A stretch of 13,597 nt of DNA from Pseudomonadota bacterium (GTDB taxonomy: Bacteria > Pseudomonadota > Gammaproteobacteria > Xanthomonadales > Xanthomonadaceae): the NCBI GenBank assembly GCA_023393895.1, contig JAEXBT010000156.1, positions 1-13,597 of the forward strand. The letters are read 5' to 3'. A program made the position numbers and the translations under genes. This document shows, piece after piece, positions 8,971-13,597 of this stretch. The notes under the pieces were generated by a model. That model was not told the DNA's origin. It worked only from the letters and a program-made list of their open reading frames with translations, and did not search any database. The stretch's first letter is position 1. Every line of letters starts with the position of its first letter.

Positions 8971-8979
8971 TTATCCACA
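8971..8979 (+). promoter_or_regulatory. Perfect DnaA box upstream of mraZ
   Basis: TTATCCACA matches the high-affinity DnaA box consensus at all nine positions and is flanked by T and AG. It lies about 105 bp upstream of the predicted dcw transcription start and about 130 bp from the rnpB 3' end. Only one box is visible, so a replication origin is unlikely. It could titrate DnaA or let DnaA influence dcw transcription; that function is inferred. Confidence 0.55.
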
Positions 8980-8988
8980 AGCCTTTGT

Positions 8989-9011
8989 TCCGTCTCATTA
9001 CGTGAGACGGA
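8989..9011. repeat. Strong hairpin/palindrome between rnpB and mraZ
   Basis: TCCGTCTCA (8989-8997) and TGAGACGGA (9003-9011) are perfect nine-base inverted arms around a five-base loop TTACG. Read on the minus strand, the direction of rnpB and mraZ transcription, the stem is followed by ACAAAGG rather than a U tract, so it is not a classical intrinsic terminator. It may be a regulator site, an RNA processing or pausing hairpin for rnpB read-through, or a terminator of unusual type. Confidence 0.5.
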
Positions 9012-9028
9012 CAGCATCGATTCAGCTT

Positions 9029-9040
9029 CATTCATGAATG
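9029..9040. repeat. 12-bp perfect palindrome CATTCATGAATG
   Basis: The twelve bases equal their own reverse complement with no spacer. It is AT-richer than its surroundings and lies 73 bp downstream of the rnpB 3' end. No known operator is recognised. Confidence 0.3.
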
Positions 9041-9065
9041 CGGATAGGCCCCGAACAAGATCCCG

Positions 9066-9088
9066 TGGGAACGGAGTTCACGGTCCCA
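9066..9088 (-). repeat. Imperfect hairpin just downstream of rnpB
   Basis: TGGGA (9066-9070) pairs with TCCCA (9084-9088), and after one mismatch two more pairs follow (9072-9073 with 9081-9082). It is the first stem after the rnpB 3' end (9113), so it could contribute to 3'-end formation. No T-rich tail follows on either strand, and the rest of 9012-9112 shows no gene. Confidence 0.2.
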
Positions 9089-9112
9089 TTAGCGCAAGCC
9101 GTGGAAGAAAGT

Positions 9113-9463
9113 GGCGGAGCCGGCCTGTAAGCCGGGTTCTGTCGGGGACAGTCATTCCTCTCGGCCGGCCATCACTGACTGGCTCCAGCAACCTACCCGG
9201 AACCGACGCGGGCCGCGCCAATGGTTCCCTATTTGGTCTTGCTCCCGATGGGGTTTGCCGTGCCGGTGGGTTGCCCCACTCGCGGTGCGCCCTTACCGCA
9301 CCATTTCACCCTTGCCACGCACCCTGAGGCCGTTCGGCGGTTTCTTTCTGTTGCACTTTCCGTCGGCTCGCGCCGCCCAGGCGTTACCTGGCATCGTGCC
9401 CTGTGGAGCCCGGACTTTCCTCGGCACCGTCAACGGTGACGCGACTGCCCGGCCGGCTCCGCC
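9113..9463 (-). ncRNA. rnpB: RNase P RNA, bacterial type A
   Basis: This is the catalytic RNA of RNase P, which cleaves the 5' leader from pre-tRNA. The universally conserved GAGGAAAGTCCGGGCTCC element lies near the 5' end (about 9405-9422). CCAGGTAACGCCTGGG, GGTGAAATGGTGCGGTAAG and GAGCAAGACCAAATAGGG follow in the order known from E. coli M1 RNA. The 3' conserved ACAGAACCCGGCTTACA is at 9142-9126. The ends were set by a 13-bp perfect P1 helix: GGCGGAGCCGGCC at 9463-9451 pairs with its complement at 9125-9113. The length of about 351 nt is slightly shorter than the 377-nt E. coli RNA. Exact mature termini may differ by a few bases. It is transcribed toward mraZ and diverges from the peptidase gene. 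Confidence 0.97.
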
Positions 9464-9469
9464 GCGGCC

Positions 9470-9475
9470 ATTGTC
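9470..9475 (-). promoter_or_regulatory. Probable -10 element of rnpB
   Basis: GACAAT (four of six matches to TATAAT) ends seven bases before the first base of the P1 helix at 9463, the spacing expected for transcription starting at the mature 5' end. No good -35 hexamer is seen 16-18 bp further upstream. On the opposite strand the peptidase gene must use the same 80-bp divergent region (9464-9542); a weak ATGACA at 9482-9487 is the only candidate there. Confidence 0.4.
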
Positions 9476-9542
9476 GCAGGAATGACAGGCCGGAGCAGGA
9501 AATTGCGTTAAACCAAGTATGCGAACGCGATCGGAGAGCGCC

Positions 9543-11681
9543 ATGCCCACCCTCCCTCCCCGCCCACTGCTGTCCGGCCTGGCCGCGCTGCTCCTGGTCA
9601 CTTCCACGCTCTCGGCCCAGGTCACCCCGCCGGACGCCCCGCCCGTGGCCCGTCGGGTCGACACGGTGGATACCGCCTTCGGCCTGTCGATCCCGGACCC
9701 CTACCGCTGGATGGAAGGCGAGGCCAATGCCGAGCACGATGCATGGCTGGGCGCCCATGGCCAAGCAACGCGTGCACGTCTGGATACGCTACCGCGGCTG
9801 GCATTCTGGAAGGAGCGACTGGCGGCGGTCGCGGGTACCACCTCGGCGCTGCGGCCGCTGGACCTGCGCGACGACCCCATGTTGCTGCTGCGCGTGGACA
9901 AGGGCGGCCCTGCCGCTCTGCTGGCGCGCGGCAGGGACGGGGTCGACAGGATGCTGTTCGACCCGGCGACCGAGCAGGCCGCCATCACCGGCGCCACCCG
10001 CTCGCCGGATGGCTGCCACGTCGCCATCAACGTCATGCGCAAGGGCAACGAGATCGGAACGATCGAGGTGCTGGAGATCGCCAGCGGCCGGCGCGTGCAA
10101 ACCGTCAGCCCCGTGTGGAGCGAGTTCGCGCCGCACTGGCTGCCGGACGGCAGGGGCTTCTTCCACACCCGCATGCGTGACATCAAGCCGGGTGACGCGG
10201 ATCCGCTGCAGGGAATGGGCGTGTATCTGCACCAGCTGGGACAGCCGCTGGCGCAGGACCGGCTGGTGGTACGCGCGGGCACGGCGGATGCATTGGCGAT
10301 CCCGCCCAACGATTTCCCCGCGGTTAGGCTTGCGCCCGGCAGCAACTGGGCGCTGCTGAGCATTGTCGGTGCACGCGCCAGCATGCGCGCCTGCGTGGCA
10401 CCGCTGGCCGAGGTGGTGGCGGGCAAGCAGCGTTGGCGCTGCCTGATCGGCGATGCCGACCTCGTGCAGGACGTCCAGCTGGTCGGTGACACCCTGTACG
10501 CCGTGCAGGCGCTGGACGCGCCGAACCGCCGTCTCGTCGCCATCGACCTGGCCTCGCCCGACGCCACTGCACGCACCGCCCGCACCGTGTTGGCCGAATC
10601 CTCGGAAACCGTGATCGAGGGGATCGATGCGGCGCGGGATGCGCTATACGTCACCCTGATGCGTGATGGCATCCAGGAGCTGGCGCGGCTGGACTACCGC
10701 AGCGGCGCGATGCAGCCGATCGCATTGCCGCTGGCCGGCACGGTCAGGCTCACGACCTCGCCGGATGCGGACGGGGCATGGGCCAGTCTGGGAAGTTGGC
10801 TGCAGGCGGGTAAGGTCTATCGATTGCAGCCGGACGGCCAGCTGGCCCCGACGCCCTTCGGCATCAGCGGCGCCCCGGAGTACCCGGGCCTGATGGTCGA
10901 ACGGGTGCAGGCCACCAGCCGCGACGGCACCCGCGTGCCGCTGACGATCATCCGCCAACGCGAACGCAAGGCCGACGGCAGCGCGATCTCGCTGATCCAC
11001 GGCTATGGCGGTTACGGCGTCAGCCTGACGCCACGGTTCTCGCCATCGTTCCTGGAATGGGCCAATGCCGGCCATGTGTTCGCGATCTGCCATGTCCGTG
11101 GCGGCGGCGAGCGCGGGGACGGCTGGCGGCTGGGTGGCCAGGGGACCAACAAGCAGCGCGGCGTGGAGGATTTCATCGCCTGCGGAGAAGAAATGCAGGC
11201 GCGTGGCTGGAGCACCCGCCAGCGCGTCTTCGGTACCGGCGCGAGCATGGGCGGCGTTCTGGCCGGCGGCGCCTACACGACTCCCGGCCTGACCGGGTAC
11301 GGCGGGATGGTCATCGACGTGGGCGTCCTCAACCCCACGCGGCTGGCGGCCGCCAAGAACGGCGCCAACCAGTTCGCCGAGGTCGGCGATCCCCGCACCG
11401 AGTCCGGCATGCGCCAGCTGCTGGCGATGGACCCGTACCAGCGCCTGCGCCCTGGCGTGGCCTATCCGCCGCTGCTGCTGACCGTGGGGCTGGTGGACCA
11501 GCGGGTCGCGCCATGGAACAGCGGCAAGTTCGCGGCGCAGGTGATGCATCTCTCCCCGTCCACGCCGGTCTGGGTCCGCACCGACGGCGGCCTGGGGCAT
11601 GCGGCCACCAGTGCGATGGAGGGCGTGGCCAGGCAGGCGGACACCTATGCCGCAGTGGAGGCGATGGCCGGCGGCGATTGA
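9543..11681 (+). CDS. Exported S9A prolyl oligopeptidase family serine peptidase
   Basis: The protein is 712 aa and probably cleaves short peptides, perhaps after proline, outside the cytoplasm. Residues 1-25 look like a Sec signal peptide: a basic residue, then LLSGLAALLLVTSTL and a cleavage site after LSA. DPYRWMEGEAN is the N-terminal S9A hallmark, and residues to about 430 should form the beta-propeller. The alpha/beta hydrolase domain contains LIHGYGGYGVSLTPRFSP, CHVRGGGERGDGW and the nucleophile elbow GASMGG with S568. D652 (GLVDQRVAPW) and H686 (GGLGHAAT) complete the triad. ATG 9543 is preferred over the ATG at 9519 because GGAGAG lies four bases before it and the signal peptide then begins normally. 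It diverges from rnpB and converges on rsmI. The exact substrate and symbol cannot be assigned. Confidence 0.92.
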   Translation: MPTLPPRPLLSGLAALLLVTSTLSAQVTPPDAPPVARRVDTVDTAFGLSIPDPYRWMEGEANAEHDAWLGAHGQATRARLDTLPRLAFWKERLAAVAGTTSALRPLDLRDDPMLLLRVDKGGPAALLARGRDGVDRMLFDPATEQAAITGATRSPDGCHVAINVMRKGNEIGTIEVLEIASGRRVQTVSPVWSEFAPHWLPDGRGFFHTRMRDIKPGDADPLQGMGVYLHQLGQPLAQDRLVVRAGTADALAIPPNDFPAVRLAPGSNWALLSIVGARASMRACVAPLAEVVAGKQRWRCLIGDADLVQDVQLVGDTLYAVQALDAPNRRLVAIDLASPDATARTARTVLAESSETVIEGIDAARDALYVTLMRDGIQELARLDYRSGAMQPIALPLAGTVRLTTSPDADGAWASLGSWLQAGKVYRLQPDGQLAPTPFGISGAPEYPGLMVERVQATSRDGTRVPLTIIRQRERKADGSAISLIHGYGGYGVSLTPRFSPSFLEWANAGHVFAICHVRGGGERGDGWRLGGQGTNKQRGVEDFIACGEEMQARGWSTRQRVFGTGASMGGVLAGGAYTTPGLTGYGGMVIDVGVLNPTRLAAAKNGANQFAEVGDPRTESGMRQLLAMDPYQRLRPGVAYPPLLLTVGLVDQRVAPWNSGKFAAQVMHLSPSTPVWVRTDGGLGHAATSAMEGVARQADTYAAVEAMAGGD

Positions 11682-11684
11682 AGC

Positions 11685-11712
11685 CGGCGGCACTCAGTCC
11701 GTCGTGCCGCCG
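11685..11712. terminator. Possible bidirectional hairpin between convergent genes
   Basis: CGGCGGCAC (11685-11693) and GTGCCGCCG (11704-11712) form a nine-pair GC-rich stem with a ten-base loop that contains the rsmI stop codon. It begins four bases after the peptidase stop. The convergent 12-bp gap is where a shared terminator is expected, but neither strand has a clear U tract after the stem, so it may only pause polymerase or be chance. Confidence 0.35.
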
Positions 11713-12542
11713 TACAGCGCCTTGCGCGGCGCACCGGTGATCTCGGCCGCCAGTTTTGCGGCCTTGGAGGGCGGCAACTCCTTCGCCAGCAACGCCTGCA
11801 CGCGGCGGCCTTCGGCCAGCCGTGCGTCGGCGTCGTCTCCGGCGCCTTCGACCAGCACCACGAACTCGCCCTTCTGCTGGTTCGGATCTTCGTTGACGCG
11901 CTGGAGCAGCACCGCCAGCCCACCATCGAGCACGGTTTCGAAGAGCTTGGTGAGCTCCCGCGCGATGACGGCGCGGCGTTCGCCGCCCAGCACCGAAGCC
12001 GCATCCTCCAGCATCGCGCCGATGCGGTGGCTGGCCTCGTAGAAGATCAGCGTGCGCGACTCCCCGGCCAGCGCCTGCAGCCGTTCCCTGCGCGCGCCGG
12101 ACTTGGCGGGCAGGAATCCCTCGAAAACGAAGCGGTCGCTGGGCAGTCCGGCCGCACTCAGTGCGGCGATCAAAGCGCTCGGCCCCGGCACCGGACTGAT
12201 CCGGATACCGGCAGCGCGCGTCGCGGCGACCAGCCGGTAGCCCGGGTCACTGATCAGCGGGGTACCGGCATCGGACACCAGCGCGAGCGACTCCCCAGCC
12301 ACCAGACGCGCCACCAGCCGGGCTGCGATGTCGTCCTCGTTGTGTTCGTGCAGGGCGATGAGCGGCGTGTCGATGCCGAACTGCTGCAGCAACGGACGGG
12401 TCCGTCGGGTGTCCTCGGCGCAGATCGCCGCGACGGCCTTCAGGGTCTCGACGGCACGCGGGCTGAAGTCGCCGAGGTTGCCGATCGGCGTGGCCACGAC
12501 ATGCAGGGTGCCGGCGGATTGCGGGGGCGGTTGCGGCTTCAA
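11694..12542 (-). CDS. rsmI: RsmI, 16S rRNA (cytidine-1402 2'-O)-methyltransferase
   Basis: RsmI methylates the ribose 2'-OH of C1402 in 16S rRNA, the nucleotide whose base is methylated by RsmH. Motifs of the tetrapyrrole-methylase-like SAM fold are TPIGN (18-22), EDTRRT, SDAGTPLISDPG (90-101), VPGPSA, SAAGLPSDRF.FEGFLPAK and TLIFYEASHR. The end, AAEITGAPRKALY, matches the family. The frame is open from a GTG at 12620 (308 aa), but those extra 26 residues have no family counterpart and would cover the lpoA promoter. TTG 12542 gives MKPQPPPQSAGTLHVVATPIGN and 282 aa, close to E. coli (286). A GTG at 12581 is another option, and no start has a strong Shine-Dalgarno. It diverges from lpoA and converges with the peptidase. 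Confidence 0.93.
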   Translation of the reverse strand: MKPQPPPQSAGTLHVVATPIGNLGDFSPRAVETLKAVAAICAEDTRRTRPLLQQFGIDTPLIALHEHNEDDIAARLVARLVAGESLALVSDAGTPLISDPGYRLVAATRAAGIRISPVPGPSALIAALSAAGLPSDRFVFEGFLPAKSGARRERLQALAGESRTLIFYEASHRIGAMLEDAASVLGGERRAVIARELTKLFETVLDGGLAVLLQRVNEDPNQQKGEFVVLVEGAGDDADARLAEGRRVQALLAKELPPSKAAKLAAEITGAPRKALYGGTTD

Positions 12543-12601
12543 GTCCAGTCCCGGACGAACGGTGTCCCAGTATGCCCGCACGCCCGCCGCGAACCGTGCA
12601 C

Positions 12602-12630
12602 GTGGCAAAGGCGGCGCCACGTTCTAGAAT
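12602..12630 (+). promoter_or_regulatory. Probable sigma70-type promoter for lpoA
   Basis: GTGGCA (12602-12607, four of six matches to TTGACA) and TAGAAT (12625-12630, five of six matches to TATAAT) are separated by 17 bp. Transcription would start near 12637, giving a leader of about 20 nt before the lpoA ATG. The promoter lies within the longest possible rsmI frame, one reason for preferring the shorter rsmI start. Confidence 0.5.
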
Positions 12631-12657
12631 CAACCCGGACCCCCACTGGATCGCGCC

Positions 12658-13597
12658 ATGCGCCTTGCCCTCAAGCACTTCGTCCTCGCCACCGCGCTCG
12701 CCGGAGGACTCGCCGGCTGCGCCACGACGACGACGCAGCAGCCCGCCGTCGAGGACACCTCGGCCGTGACGTTCAGGGAGGCGCACCGGCTGGCGCAGGA
12801 GGATCCCCGCGCCAACGCCGCGCGCATCGAGTCGCTGCTGGGCTCGCTTGATGACGCCAGCCTGTCACGCCACGTCGCGGCGCTGGCGGCCAACGATCCG
12901 CTCTACCCGTTTGCCGGCCGCGCCATGCTGCGTCGCGGCCTGACCCCGCCGCATGCCTTCGATCGCGGCTTCGACTTCAGCAACCGCGCACCCGCCGACC
13001 GCGATGGCTACCGTCCGCCGTCCAGGGTCGGCGTGCTGCTGCCGCTCTCGGGCAGCCTGTCAACGGCCGCAAAGCCCGTGCGCGACGGGTTCCTGGCGGG
13101 CTATTACGCCGAACGCCGACAGCGTCCGGAAATCACCTTCTACGATTCGGCCAATGATGCTGCCGGCGCCTACCGCAAGGCCGTCGAGGATGGCGCCGAC
13201 TACATCGTCGGGCCGCTGGACCGCGACCAGGTCAGCGCCCTGTTCGCACGCGATGCGATCACCGTGCCCGTCCTTGCGCTCAACCGGGGCAACCGCGCGC
13301 CACCCGATGGCAGCGTGAGCTTCTCGCTCTCGCCGGAGGACGAGGGCATCGCGGCCGCCGAATACCTGGCCGGACAGGGTGCGCGCCATGCGCTGGTCCT
13401 GGTCAGCCCCGACGACACGCTGCGCCGCACCGCCAACGCCTTCGCCGAACGCCTGCAGGCGCGCGATGGCCGCGTCGTCGATCGCATCACCCTGGGTGAC
13501 GCCCCTGAAGCCCTCGCCACTGCCCTGACGGCGGCGTTGGCCAAGGGTGAGATCGACGCGCTGTATTTCGCCACCCGCAGCGACCACGCCCGCAACG
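12658..13597 (+). CDS. lpoA: LpoA/LppC-like outer-membrane lipoprotein, penicillin-binding protein activator, 3' end outside window
   Basis: LpoA is an outer-membrane lipoprotein that reaches through the periplasm to stimulate the bifunctional synthase PBP1A. The window shows 313 codons with no stop. A lipoprotein signal is clear: MRLALKHFVLATALAGG then lipobox LAGC with the lipidated Cys at residue 21. Residues 37-110 are probably a helical N-terminal domain. From about 123, RVGVLLPLSGSLSTAAKPVRDGFLAGYY opens the periplasmic-binding-like LppC domain, followed by GADYIVGPLDRDQV and VPVLALNRG. In E. coli LpoA the N-terminal TPR domain is about twice as long, so this is a shortened form. Divergence from rsmI is the E. 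coli arrangement and supports orthology. The ATG has only a weak GGA upstream. yraN is often next, beyond the edge. Confidence 0.88.
   Translation, partial: MRLALKHFVLATALAGGLAGCATTTTQQPAVEDTSAVTFREAHRLAQEDPRANAARIESLLGSLDDASLSRHVAALAANDPLYPFAGRAMLRRGLTPPHAFDRGFDFSNRAPADRDGYRPPSRVGVLLPLSGSLSTAAKPVRDGFLAGYYAERRQRPEITFYDSANDAAGAYRKAVEDGADYIVGPLDRDQVSALFARDAITVPVLALNRGNRAPPDGSVSFSLSPEDEGIAAAEYLAGQGARHALVLVSPDDTLRRTANAFAERLQARDGRVVDRITLGDAPEALATALTAALAKGEIDALYFATRSDHARN

Noticed and set aside
8744..9031. A 95-codon minus-strand open frame covering the dcw promoter and the start of mraZ
   Set aside because: It overlaps mraZ out of frame, spans the promoter, MraZ box and DnaA box, and has no family resemblance. 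The regulatory reading explains the region better.
8793..9112. A chromosomal replication origin, given the DnaA box and AT-rich stretch
   Set aside because: Only one DnaA box is present, with no cluster, no AT-rich repeat array and no dnaA, dnaN or parAB nearby.
9403..10359. A 318-codon plus-strand frame across rnpB and the peptidase start
   Set aside because: It covers the rnpB 5' domain and is out of frame with the clear S9 peptidase.
10644..11693. A 349-codon minus-strand frame opposite the peptidase
   Set aside because: Its composition is that of a GC-bias shadow, and the plus strand carries an intact catalytic triad.
1..13597. CRISPR arrays, tRNA genes, insertion sequences, phage or defence genes
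   Set aside because: No spaced direct repeats of CRISPR type, no tRNA cloverleaf, and no transposase, integrase or defence-gene motifs were seen on either strand.

Overview
This window is GC-rich and ordinary in gene content. It carries the first eight genes of a gammaproteobacterial division and cell wall (dcw) cluster, followed by rnpB, a secreted S9 peptidase and the rsmI/lpoA divergent pair. The MraZ, RsmH, MraY and LpoA sequences, together with the MurE DNPR motif for meso-diaminopimelate, point to a Xanthomonadaceae-like organism (Lysobacter, Luteimonas or a Xanthomonas relative). That placement is from memory of the families and was not searched.

Positions 1-8792, minus strand: mraZ-rsmH-ftsL-ftsI-murE-murF-mraY-ftsW, read from right to left. 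There is not one intergenic base in the block. Five junctions are 4-nt ATGA/GTGA overlaps, murF/mraY overlap by 11 nt, and mraY/ftsW share one base (TGATG). ftsW runs off the left edge. The products make UDP-MurNAc-pentapeptide (MurE, MurF), transfer it to lipid I (MraY), and polymerise and crosslink septal peptidoglycan (FtsW, FtsI) with the divisome linker FtsL. MraZ is the cluster's transcriptional regulator and RsmH an rRNA methyltransferase.

Positions 8793-9112: a control region of about 320 bp. It holds a clear sigma70-type promoter (TTGACA, 17 bp, TAAGGT), a four-repeat MraZ operator with exact 10-bp spacing over the -10 and start site, an A8 tract at the UP-element position, a perfect DnaA box (TTATCCACA), and three palindromes of unknown function.

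Positions 9113-9463, minus strand: rnpB, the RNase P RNA, transcribed toward mraZ with no obvious U-tract terminator in between. Positions 9543-11681, plus strand: an exported S9A prolyl oligopeptidase-like enzyme with an intact Ser-Asp-His triad. It converges on rsmI (11694-12542, minus) across a 12-bp gap. lpoA (12658 to the right edge, plus) is divergent from rsmI, as in E. coli, and has a shortened N-terminal domain.

I did not find an undescribed multi-gene system. The material most worth a second look is regulatory: the mraZ upstream region, and the adjacency of two rRNA methyltransferases (RsmH and RsmI) that modify the same 16S nucleotide.
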